This document shows, piece by piece, positions 51,429 to 60,700 of a DNA stretch of 64,000 bases. The DNA is from UBA5066 sp046331465 (GTDB taxonomy: Bacteria > Acidobacteriota > Thermoanaerobaculia > UBA5066). The notes beneath the pieces are model-generated. The model made no database searches. It worked only from the letters and a program-made list of their open reading frames with translations, and was not told the DNA's origin. The stretch is taken from contig JAXLQV010000004.1 in NCBI GenBank assembly GCA_046331465.1, forward strand, positions 273,597-337,596, given 5' to 3'. Made by a program: the position numbers and the translations under genes. Within the stretch, counting starts at the first letter, position 1. The number at the start of each line of letters is the position of its first letter.

Positions 51429-52937
51429 TCAGGCCGGGTCGTCGCCCGCCGCGGCCCGCCGGGCCATGACGCTGTTCTTCCGCCCGTACCCGAAGTAGAT
51501 CAGGAACCCGAGGCCGAGCCAGACGACGAGGCGGAGCCAGTTCTCGGCGGGCAGGGAGAACATCAGGACGAGGCAGGTGAGGATCCCGAGGACGGGCGTC
51601 ACCGGGACGAAGGGCGCGCGGAACGGGCGCTCCGCCTGCGGGTTCGTCTTCCTCATGATGAGGACCGCCGCGCAGACGATGACGAACGCGAGGAGCGTCC
51701 CGATGTTCACGAGCTCGGCGAGGACGCGCAGCGGGAGGAGCCCCGCGGCGAGCGCGACGGCGAACCCGGTCAGGATCGTCGACTTCCAGGGGGTCCGGAA
51801 CTTCTCGTGGATCGCCCCGAAGAAGCTCTCGGGGACGAGGCCGTCGCGCGCCATCGCGAGGAGGACGCGCGGCTGGCTGAGCATCATCACGAGGAGGACC
51901 GACGTGATCCCCGTCAGGGCGCCGAGCGAGATGAGGAGCTGGGCCCAGGGGAGGCCGACCTGCGCGAACGCGTTCGAGACCGGGGCGTTGATGTCGATCT
52001 TGTCGTAGGGGACCATCCCGGTCAGGACGGCGGCCACCGCGATGTAGAGGATCGTGCAGACGACGAGCGACGTGACGATGCCGATCGGGACGTCGCGCGA
52101 CGGCCTCTTCGCCTCCTCGGCGTGGGTCGAGACCGAGTCGAAGCCGATGTAGGCGAAGAAGATCATCGCCGCGCCGGCGAGCATCCCGAGAGGCTCGCCC
52201 CCCTTTCCCGTCTGGCCGAAGAGGGTGTGCCCGAAGAAGCTGATGCCGGTGAAGCCGAACGGCGCGAACGGCTTCCAGTTCGCGGGGTTCACGTAGAAGG
52301 CGCCGACCACGATGACGAAGAAGACGATGAGGAGCTTGAAGCCGACCATCGCCGCGTTGAACGAGGCGCTCTCGCGGATCCCCTTCACGAGGATGGCGGT
52401 GATGATGAAGGTGATGACGAGCGCGGGGACGTCGAAGATCGTCCCGGTCGCCACGAAGTGCCCGAGCTTCGGGTCGTAGTCGAACGGCGCGAGCGTCCAG
52501 GCGGCGGGGAGGTGGATCCCGAAGATCCCGATCAGGTCCTGGAAGTAGTGGGACCAGCCGTGCGCGACCGTCGCCGAGCCGACGGCGTACTCGAGGACGA
52601 GGTCCCAGCCGATGATCCACGCGAGGAGCTCGCCGAGGGTGGCGTAGGCGTAGGTGTAGGCCGAGCCCGCGACCGGCACCATCGAGGCGAACTCGGCGTA
52701 GCAGATCGCCGCGAAGATGCACGCGAGGCCGGCCGCGCAGAACGAGACCATGAGCGCAGGGCCGGTCTTGTCGTGGGCCGCCTGCCCGGTCAGGACGAAG
52801 ATCCCCGTCCCGATGATCGCGCCGACGCCCAGGCTCGTCAGCTGGACCGGGCCGAGGATCCGGCGGAGCCGGTTCTCCCCCTTGGCCTCCTCGAGCAGGA
52901 GGGCGAGGGGTTTCCGGGCGAATATCGAGTGCGCCAT
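51429..52937 (-). CDS. APC-family amino acid permease (CAT-like)
   Basis: 502 residues with about 14 hydrophobic segments. The N-terminal consensus GVGAIIGTGIFVLTGQAA and the helix-6 region FFAYIGFDSVSTHAEEAKRP place it in the cationic amino acid transporter group of the APC superfamily. It moves amino acids across the inner membrane, probably by proton symport or exchange. Downstream of the P-type ATPase gene on the same strand (60-base gap), so possibly co-transcribed. Ligand not determinable by eye. Confidence 0.88.
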   Translation of the reverse strand: MAHSIFARKPLALLLEEAKGENRLRRILGPVQLTSLGVGAIIGTGIFVLTGQAAHDKTGPALMVSFCAAGLACIFAAICYAEFASMVPVAGSAYTYAYATLGELLAWIIGWDLVLEYAVGSATVAHGWSHYFQDLIGIFGIHLPAAWTLAPFDYDPKLGHFVATGTIFDVPALVITFIITAILVKGIRESASFNAAMVGFKLLIVFFVIVVGAFYVNPANWKPFAPFGFTGISFFGHTLFGQTGKGGEPLGMLAGAAMIFFAYIGFDSVSTHAEEAKRPSRDVPIGIVTSLVVCTILYIAVAAVLTGMVPYDKIDINAPVSNAFAQVGLPWAQLLISLGALTGITSVLLVMMLSQPRVLLAMARDGLVPESFFGAIHEKFRTPWKSTILTGFAVALAAGLLPLRVLAELVNIGTLLAFVIVCAAVLIMRKTNPQAERPFRAPFVPVTPVLGILTCLVLMFSLPAENWLRLVVWLGLGFLIYFGYGRKNSVMARRAAAGDDPA

Positions 52938-52997
52938 GCGTGGCCTCCGCGTCCTGAGTGGAATGCCGCCGGGATGGGATGCCGCCGGGGGCGGAGT

Positions 52998-55760
52998 CTA
53001 CATTGCCCGGGGGGGCGAGCCGTCCGGCCCGGCGGGCGCGGAGGGGCGGGATCCCTGCCGCGCGGACCGCCGCCGGAGCGCCTTCTCGGCGGAGACGACG
53101 GGGAGGACGACGGCCGCGGCGAGGGCCGACTTCAGGAGCTCGACCGCGTCGAGCGGCGCCGAGCCGAAGAGGGCGTGGAAGAGGGGGAGGAAGACGAACC
53201 CCGCCTGGAGGAGGAGGAGGCCCGCGATGCCGATCCAGACGGCCGGGTTCGAGAAGAGCCCGATCCGGAAGACGGAGCTCGTCAGCGAGCGGCAGCTGAA
53301 GAGGTAGAAGAGCTGGAAGAGGACGACGGTCGTGACGACCATCGTCTGCGCCTCGCGGAGGGCGAGGCCCGGCTCGTCGCCGAGCGCGAGGTCGCGCCGG
53401 TACTCGTGGAGGAAGAGCGCGATGCCGGCCGCCGCCATCAGGACGGCCACGAGGACCGTCCGGAACGCGACGAAGCCGCCGAGGAGCGGCGTCCCGGGCC
53501 GGCGCGGCGGGCGCGCCATGACGTCGGGCTCCTTCGCCTCGAACGCGAGCGGGAGCGCGAGGGCGACGGTCGCCACGAGGTTGATCCAGAGGATCTGGAC
53601 CGGGAGGACGGGGAGGAGGGCGTTCCCGTCGACGACGGGGAAGAAGGCGACCGCGGCGAGGATGAGGAGCGCCTCGCCGATGTTCGTCGGGAGGACGAAC
53701 GCGAGCGACTTCACGAGGTTGTCCCAGATCCGTCGCCCTTCCTCGACGGCCGCGGCGATCGTGGCGAAGTTGTCGTCGAGGAGGACGAGGTCGGCCGACT
53801 CCTTCGTGACCGCCGTCCCGGTGATCCCCATCGCCACGCCGATGTCCGCCTGCTTGAGCGCGGGAGCGTCGTTCACGCCGTCGCCCGTCATCGCGGCGAC
53901 CTCGCCGCGGGCCTGGAGCGCGGTGACGAGGCGGAGCTTGTGCTCCGGGGCGACGCGCGCGAAGACGTCGTTCTCCGCCGCGATCGCCGCGAGCTCCGCG
54001 TCGGACGTCCGCTCGAGGTCGGCCCCGGGGACCGCGTTCGCCCCGGCGGCGAGGATGCCGAGCTTCCGGCCGATGGCCGCCGCGGTGGAGCGGTGGTCGC
54101 CCGTGATCATCTTCACGGTGATGCCGGCGCGGTGGCAGGCGGCGATGGCCTCGATCGCCTCGGGGCGCGGAGGGTCGATCATTCCGACGAGGCCGAGGAA
54201 CGACAGGGAGGACGCGACGTCCTCCCTCGAGAGCCCGCCGGCCCCGGCGGGGCGCCCTTCCTTCCGCGCGATCGCGAGGACGCGCATCCCGTCGCGCGCC
54301 ATCTCCTCGGCGGCGGCGTGGGCCTCGGCGGCCCGGGGCTCGCCGAGCGACTCCGCGCACATCCGGAGGACGACCTCGGGCGCGCCCTTCACGAGGATCT
54401 CGGGAGCGCCGCCCGCCCCGTGGAAGGTCGCCATGAACTGGTTCTCGGACTCGAACGGCAGCGCGTCGACGCGCGGGACCGAAGCCCGGAGCTCCTCGAC
54501 CCGGAGCCCGGCCTTCTCGGCCGCGACGACGATGGCGCCCTCGGTCGGGTCGCCGTGGAGGAGCCACGCGTCGCCCTCCTTCGCGAGGCGGGCGTCGCTG
54601 CAGAGCGCTCCGGCGCGCAGGAGCGCGCAGACGTCGGCCGGGGCTGCGGGGAGGGCCACTCCGCCGCTCCGGATCTCGCCCGTCGGCGCGTAGCCGACTC
54701 CCGTCACCTCGTACGCGGCTGCCGGCGTGAAGAGGCGGGCGGCGGTCATCTCGTTCCGCGTCAGCGTCCCCGTCTTGTCGGAGCAGATGACGGTCGTCGA
54801 CCCGAGCGTCTCGACGGCGGGGAGGCGGCGGACGACGGCGCGGCGCCGGGCCATCCGCTGGACGCCGATGGCGAGCGTGATCGTGATGATGGCCGGCAGC
54901 CCTTCGGGGATCGCGGCGACGGCGAGCGTGATCGCGGCGAGCGCGGCGTCCGCGAGGGGGAAGCCGCGCACGATCGCGACCCCGAAGAGGAGCGCCGAGA
55001 CGGCGACGATGGCGGCCGTGAGCCCCTTGCCGACCTTCTTCAGCGACCGGGTGAGGGGGGTGTCGGTCTCGTGCGCGAAGGCGAGGAGCGTCGAGATCCG
55101 GCCGAGCTCGGTGCCGGCCCCCGTGCCGACGACGATCCCCTCCGCGGTGCCGTACGTGACGAGCGTGCCGCTGAAGGCCATGTTCCGCCGGTCGGCGAGC
55201 GGGGTCTCCGGGGCGAGCCGGCCGGTCTCCTTCGGGACGGGGAGCGACTCGCCGGTGAGGGCCGCCTCGGTGACCTGGAGGTTCCGGACGGCGACGAGGC
55301 GGAGGTCCGCGGGGACCTTGTCGCCCGAGGCGAGGAGGACGACGTCTCCCGTGACGAGGTCCGCCGCGGGGACCGTCGTCCGCGCCCCGTCGCGGCGCAC
55401 GGCCGCGACGTCGGGGATCATCCCCTCGAGCGCCGCGAGGGCCTTGCCGGCCTTCCACTCCTGCGCGAACCCGATGATCGCGTTCAGGACGACGACGCCG
55501 AGGACGACCCCGGCGTCGACCCCCTTGCCGAGGGCGAGCGCGAGGCCCGACGACCCGACGAGGACCCAGACGAGCGGGTTGTTCACCTGCCGCCAAAGGA
55601 GCGCGAGCGGCCCCTCCGCCTCCCCCTTCGGAAGGAGGTTCGGGCCGTCCTCGGCGAGGCGGCGGCCCGCCTCGACCGTGGTCAGGCCGTCGGCAGGCGT
55701 CTTCGTCGCGAGGACGGTCTCGTCCGTCGAGAGGGCGTACGGGTCGTGCAGGGGTGTCAT
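52998..55760 (-). CDS. P-type cation ATPase, Ca2+-ATPase-like (P2 type)
   Basis: 920 residues from ATG 55760, which has GAGGAGAACG before it; an extension further upstream has no ribosome site. Phosphorylation motif CSDKTGTLT; TGES actuator loop in ALTGESLPVP; hinge GDGVNDAPALKQADIGVAMG. TM4 has the cation-binding PEGLPA and TM5 has NIGEAL. TM6 reads WINLVATVALAL: the Asp that Ca2+ pumps use there (NLVTDG) is not present. The ion could be Ca2+, Na+/K+ or another; I would call it a cation pump of uncertain specificity. Confidence 0.85.
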   Translation of the reverse strand: MTPLHDPYALSTDETVLATKTPADGLTTVEAGRRLAEDGPNLLPKGEAEGPLALLWRQVNNPLVWVLVGSSGLALALGKGVDAGVVLGVVVLNAIIGFAQEWKAGKALAALEGMIPDVAAVRRDGARTTVPAADLVTGDVVLLASGDKVPADLRLVAVRNLQVTEAALTGESLPVPKETGRLAPETPLADRRNMAFSGTLVTYGTAEGIVVGTGAGTELGRISTLLAFAHETDTPLTRSLKKVGKGLTAAIVAVSALLFGVAIVRGFPLADAALAAITLAVAAIPEGLPAIITITLAIGVQRMARRRAVVRRLPAVETLGSTTVICSDKTGTLTRNEMTAARLFTPAAAYEVTGVGYAPTGEIRSGGVALPAAPADVCALLRAGALCSDARLAKEGDAWLLHGDPTEGAIVVAAEKAGLRVEELRASVPRVDALPFESENQFMATFHGAGGAPEILVKGAPEVVLRMCAESLGEPRAAEAHAAAEEMARDGMRVLAIARKEGRPAGAGGLSREDVASSLSFLGLVGMIDPPRPEAIEAIAACHRAGITVKMITGDHRSTAAAIGRKLGILAAGANAVPGADLERTSDAELAAIAAENDVFARVAPEHKLRLVTALQARGEVAAMTGDGVNDAPALKQADIGVAMGITGTAVTKESADLVLLDDNFATIAAAVEEGRRIWDNLVKSLAFVLPTNIGEALLILAAVAFFPVVDGNALLPVLPVQILWINLVATVALALPLAFEAKEPDVMARPPRRPGTPLLGGFVAFRTVLVAVLMAAAGIALFLHEYRRDLALGDEPGLALREAQTMVVTTVVLFQLFYLFSCRSLTSSVFRIGLFSNPAVWIGIAGLLLLQAGFVFLPLFHALFGSAPLDAVELLKSALAAAVVLPVVSAEKALRRRSARQGSRPSAPAGPDGSPPRAM

Positions 55761-55911
55761 CGTTCTCCTCGGGAGGCCGCCCGGGGAAGCCGGGTGTCTC
55801 TCGGCCGCGCGTCGGGACAACGTCCTGGACCCCGTTTCCATTTCCGGCCGGGGCGGCGGCCCGCGCAGCCTCGCCGGGACCGAGGATTCACACTTCTTTA
55901 CCTGCCGACCC

Positions 55912-55940
55912 TTGACAAGCCGGCTTTCGGTTCCTAGATT
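55912..55940 (+). promoter_or_regulatory. Sigma-70-type promoter of the efflux operon
   Basis: TTGACA (55912-55917) and TAGATT (55935-55940) separated by exactly 17 bases. It is one of the few consensus promoters visible in this GC-rich window. It faces the tetR-RND operon, whose first start codon is about 60 bases downstream. Confidence 0.75.
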
Positions 55941-55942
55941 AC

Positions 55943-55956
55943 CTACCGGTCGGTAG
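55943..55956. promoter_or_regulatory. Candidate TetR operator at the transcription start
   Basis: CTACCG-GT-CGGTAG, 6-base arms around a 2-base centre, starts 2 bases after the -10 box and so should cover the transcription start. TACCG/CGGTA half-sites are typical for TetR/AcrR repressors. Autorepression of the regulator and the pump genes is the natural reading (inference). Confidence 0.65.
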
Positions 55957-56001
55957 CTCCTGCCGGGTGCAAGGGGACGGCGGACCGGAGGCTCATTCCC
56001 G

Positions 56002-56628
56002 ATGCTCGAACAAGCTGGAGAAGTCTCTGTTCGTCAGAGACTTATGGACTCCGCCGTACTCCTCTTCACGACCCGCGGCTACGCGGCGACGTCCGTCCGG
56101 GAAATCGTCGAGATGGCCGGGGTCACCAAGCCGGCGCTCTACTACCACTTCGAGAGCAAGGAAGGGATCTACCTCGCGATCCTCGACGAGCTCGTCCGGA
56201 TCGCCGACGAGGGGATCGCTGCGAGCCGCGTTGCGGGCGGCACGGCGAGGGAGAGGCTCGAGGGGTTCCTCCTCGGCATCTACGCCCTCTTCGAGACGAA
56301 GAGGGCGTGGGTCCGGATGATCAACGCCGTCTTCTGGGGACCGGCCCAGGGCGTCCCGCCCTTCGACTTCCAGACGTTCCACCAGAAGCTCCTGGACGTC
56401 CTCTCGGAGATCGTCGCCGAGGGGATCGCCGCGGGCGAGCTCCGCGCGGCGGACCCCGACGCCGTCGCCCTCGCGCTCATGGGCGTCCTCTCCTTCAACA
56501 TGGACCTCGACCTCGCGCACCCGGAGCTCGGCCTCGGAAGGGACGGCCTCCGCCGCGTGCTCGACCTCCTCTTCTCGGGCCTCGCCGTGCCCTCCCTCAC
56601 CCCCACGCACCAGGAGACCTCGCGATGA
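56002..56628 (+). CDS. TetR/AcrR-family transcriptional regulator
   Basis: 208 residues. The N-terminal helix-turn-helix (about 10-60) reads LLFTTRGYAATSVREIVEMAG followed by KPALYYHFESKEGIYLAI, the standard TetR pattern. The C-terminal helical domain (about 70-205) would bind a ligand. Its stop overlaps the adaptor gene by 4 bases, so the repressor and the pump are one transcript from the promoter at 55912. The inducer is unknown. Confidence 0.92.
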   Translation: MLEQAGEVSVRQRLMDSAVLLFTTRGYAATSVREIVEMAGVTKPALYYHFESKEGIYLAILDELVRIADEGIAASRVAGGTARERLEGFLLGIYALFETKRAWVRMINAVFWGPAQGVPPFDFQTFHQKLLDVLSEIVAEGIAAGELRAADPDAVALALMGVLSFNMDLDLAHPELGLGRDGLRRVLDLLFSGLAVPSLTPTHQETSR

Positions 56629-57734
56629 ACCGCACGACTCCCGCACTCCTCCTCGCCGCCTCGCTCTCCCTCACGCTCGCCGGCTGCGGCAAGACCGCCG
56701 ACGGGAAGGCCTCGCCCGGCGGAGGCCGTCCGCCGGTCGCCGTCGAGACGGCGAAGGCCGTCGCAGCCGACCTCGAGGAGGCCGTCGACGTCGTCGGCAC
56801 CCTCGCCGCGCGGAGCGAGGCCGAGGTGAAGACCGAGTACTCCGGCACGGTCGCCGAGGTCTTCGTGACGCAGTGGGTGCGCGTGAAGGCGGGGACGCCG
56901 CTCGCCCGGCTCGACACCCGCGAGGCCGAGGCCGGGATGCAGGCCGCGAAGGCGGGCTCCCTCCAGGCCGAGGCCGGGGCGAGGCGCGCCGCCCGAGAGC
57001 TCGACCGGAGCGTGAAGCTGAAGGAGGCGGGGCTCGCGACGCAGCAGCAGCTCGACGAGGCGCGCTCGGCCGACGAGGCGGCCCGCGCCGCCGCCGGGGC
57101 GGCGAAGGCCCAGCTCGCGATGGCCGAGACCCGCCTCGCCAAGGCGGTCATCCGCGCGCCGATCGACGGCGTCGTCGCCGTCCGGAACGTGAACGTCGGC
57201 GACTACGTCGAGAACATGGGGAGCCCGAAGCCGATGTTCCGCGTCGTCGACAACCGGCTCCTGGAGCTGACCGCGAACGTCCCGTCGGCCCGCATGGCCG
57301 CGCTCGCGGTGGGGCAGCCCTTCGCCTTCACGAGCGACGCGCTCCCCGGCCGGACGTTCGCCGGGAAGGTCTCGTTCATCAACCCGGCCGCCGACGAGGC
57401 GAGCCGGACGGTGAAGGTGAAGGCCGAGGTGCCGAACGCCGACGAGACCCTCAAGGCGGGCCTCTTCGTGAAGGGGCGGATCGTCACGGGCACGCGCGCC
57501 GGCGTCCTCGTCGTCCCGCGCTCGGCGCTCGTCTCGTGGGACACGGTGGCGCGGCAGGCGCGGGTCTTCGTCGTCGAGGGGGGCGTCGCCAAGGGCGTCT
57601 CCATCGAGACCGGGGCGTCGCCGGGCGACGCGGTCGAGGTCGTCAAGGGCCTCGGGGCGGGGCAGGAGGTCGTCACCCGCGGCGGGTTCAACCTGCGCGA
57701 CGGCGACCGGATCCTCGCCTCCAAGGGGGCCTGA
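56625..57734 (+). CDS. RND efflux periplasmic adaptor lipoprotein
   Basis: 369 residues. The signal peptide ends in the lipobox LAGC, with Cys at about residue 20, anchoring it as a lipoprotein. The membrane fusion architecture follows: a barrel-sandwich half (AVDVVGTLAARSEAEVKTE), a helical hairpin rich in Ala and Lys (about 100-170), then RAPIDGVVAVRNVNVGDYV and the outer beta domains. It bridges the RND pump and the outer-membrane channel. Overlaps tetR by 4 bases. The pump gene follows after 3 bases. Confidence 0.9.
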   Translation: MNRTTPALLLAASLSLTLAGCGKTADGKASPGGGRPPVAVETAKAVAADLEEAVDVVGTLAARSEAEVKTEYSGTVAEVFVTQWVRVKAGTPLARLDTREAEAGMQAAKAGSLQAEAGARRAARELDRSVKLKEAGLATQQQLDEARSADEAARAAAGAAKAQLAMAETRLAKAVIRAPIDGVVAVRNVNVGDYVENMGSPKPMFRVVDNRLLELTANVPSARMAALAVGQPFAFTSDALPGRTFAGKVSFINPAADEASRTVKVKAEVPNADETLKAGLFVKGRIVTGTRAGVLVVPRSALVSWDTVARQARVFVVEGGVAKGVSIETGASPGDAVEVVKGLGAGQEVVTRGGFNLRDGDRILASKGA

Positions 57735-57737
57735 GCC

Positions 57738-60700
57738 GTGTTCCTGTCCGACCTGTCGATCAAGAGGCCCGTCTTCGCGACGGTCCTCATGCTCGCCCTC
57801 GTCACCCTGGGCGCCTTCTCCTACAGGCGCCTCGCCATCGACATGTTCCCCGACATCGAGATCCCGGTCCTCTCGATCATCACGCAGTACCCGGGCGCCT
57901 CGCCGGAGACGGTCGAGCGCGAGGTGACGAAGAAGCTCGAGCAGGCCGTGAACCCGATCTCGGGCGTCAAGCACGTCTACTCGACGTCGCGCGAGGGGCT
58001 CTCCACCGTCATCGTCGAGTTCAACCTCGAGGTGAAGATCAACGACGCCGCCCAGGACGCGCGCTCGAAGATCTCGGCGATCCGGAACGACCTCCCCGTC
58101 GGGATCCAGGAGCCGATCATCCAGAAGCTCGACATCGGCGGCATGGCGGTCGTCTCGCTCGCCGTCCGCTCGGCCGAGATGACGCCGCGCGAGCTGACGA
58201 CGCTCGTCGACCGGAAGGTGAAGCGGCGCATCGAGAACCTCCCCGGGGTCGGGAAGGTCGACCTCGTCGGCGAGAGCAAGCGCGAGGTCGCCGTCGACCT
58301 CGACCCGTCGCGCCTCGACGCCCTCGGCCTCGGCGTCGACGAGGTCGTCGCCGGGCTCTCGGGCGAGAACGTGAACACCCCCCTCGGACGGCTCGACCGG
58401 GGCGGCCAGGAGATGCCGGTCCGCGTCTCGGGCAAGCCGAAGGAGGTCGCGGGCTTCCGGTCGATGGTCGTCGCGAGCCGCGGCGGCGTCCCGGTGACGC
58501 TCGGCGAGATCGCCGACGTGAAGGACTCGATCGAGGAGCGCCGGAAGCTCGCGCTCGTGAACGGCGTCCCCGCGGTCGCCATCGACGTCTTCAAGCAGAG
58601 CAAGGCGAACACGGTCGGCGTCGTCGAGGCGGTCACGAAGGAGATCGACCGGCTCCGCGCCGAGCTCCCCCCCTCCGTCGAGATCCAGCTCGTGAGGGAC
58701 GGCTCGGTCATGATCAAGGAGTCGGTCCACGACGTCACGAACACGCTGATCATCGGCGCGATCCTGACGGTGCTGATCGTCTTCCTCTTCCTCAACTCCT
58801 GGCGCTCGACGGTCATCACGGGGCTGACGCTCCCGATCTCGGTCATCTCCTCGTTCATCGTCATGTACTTCCTCGGGATGACGCTGAACGTCATGACCCT
58901 CATGGCGCTCTCGCTCGCGATCGGCCTCCTCATCGACGACGCGATCGTCGTCCGGGAGAACATCGTGCGGCACCTCGAGGAGGGGCAGGACCACATGACG
59001 GCGGCCCGGGTCGGCACGGCCGAGATCGGCCTCGCCGTCCTCGCGACGACGATGTCGATCGTCGCCGTCTTCGTCCCGGTCGCCTTCATGAAGGGGATCA
59101 TGGGGCGCTTCTTCTTCCAGTTCGGGATCACGGTCGCGTTCGCGGTCCTCGTCTCGCTCTTCGTCTCGTTCACGCTCGACCCGATGCTCTCCTCGCGCTG
59201 GGTCGACCCCGACGTCGAGAGGATCGGGAACCGGCACGCCGTCGCCCGCGCCCTCGACCGCTTCAACGACTGGTTCGACCGGACGGCCGACCGCTACAAG
59301 GGCCTCATCGCCTGGGCGCTCGACCACCGTGGCGCGGTGCTCGGCTTCGCGACGCTCGCCTTCGTGGCCGGCATCGGGCTCTTCGGGACCCTCAAGTCGG
59401 AGTTCATGGCGAACCCCGACCAGGCCGAGTTCCAGATCAAGTTCAAGACGGCGCCCGACGCCTCGTTCGAGGAGACGCGCGGCCGGATGGAGGCCGTCCT
59501 CGCCGAGCTGAAGAAGATGCCCGAGGTGAAGCACACCTACGCCTCGATCGGCGCGGGCGACATGGGGACCGTGAGGGACGCGCGGGTCTACGTGAAGCTC
59601 GTGGACAAGTCGGAGCGGAAGAAGCACGCGAGCGTCCTCGCCGCCGAGGCCCGGAAGCGGATCGCGCCGATCGCCGGGATCATCCCGTCGGTCGAGATGC
59701 AGAGCAAAGTGTTCGCCGAGAAGCCGGTCATGGTCTCGATCAGGGGCGAGGAGATCCCGCTCCTGAAGAAGTACGCCGCCGAGCTGAAGAAGGCCGTCTA
59801 CGGCATGCCCGGCATCGTCGACGTCGAGACGACGCTCGAGCTCGACCTCCCGGAGTACCGCCTCGTCGTGAACCGCGAGCGGGCGGCCGACGCGGGCCTC
59901 TCGACCCCCGCCATCGCCCGGACCGTCGGCGCCCTCGTCGGCGGGCAGGCGGTGACGACCTACGAGGACGAGGAGGGCGAGGCCGTCGACGTCCGCGTCC
60001 GCCTCCCGCTCGAGATGCGCCGCGACGTCACGCAGATCGGCGACCTGAGGATCGCCGTCCCGCACGGGAAGGGGACCCCGTCCCTCGTCCCGCTCTCCGA
60101 GCTCGTGAGGGCCGAGCGGGCGACGACGCCGTCGGAGATCTCGCGCCGCGACCTCTCGCGCGAGGTCCTCCTCACCGCGAACCTCGACGACCTGCCGCTC
60201 GGCGCGGCCCTCGAGCAGATCCGCGCCGCGGCGAAGAAGATCGAGATGCAGCCCGGCTACCAGATCTTCTTCCCCGGCGAGGCCGAGCGGATGGAGGAGA
60301 GCTTCGGCTACATGGCCGAGGCGCTCCTCCTCGCGGTCGTCTTCGTCTACCTGATCCTCGCGGCGCAGTTCGAGTCGTTCATCGACCCGCTCTCGATCAT
60401 GCTCTCGCTCCCGCTCTCGATCGTCGGCATGGCGGGGATGCTCGCGCTGACGCGCGACACGCTCAGCATCATGTCGCTCATCGGCCTCATCCTCCTGATG
60501 GGGCTCGTCACGAAGAACGCGATCCTCCTCGTCGACTACACGAAGGTCCTCCGGAAGGGGGGCATGGAGCGCCGGGAGGCGCTCATCACCGCGGGGCGGA
60601 CCCGGCTCCGGCCGATCCTGATGACGACGCTCGCGATGATCTTCGGCATGCTCCCGCTCGCACTCGGCCTCGGCCAGGGGGCGGAGATGCGCGCGCCGCT

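Noticed and set aside
50893..55596. 1567-residue minus-strand frame across the permease and P-type ATPase
   Set aside because: It is out of frame with both recognisable proteins and consists of Arg/Pro/Gly runs.
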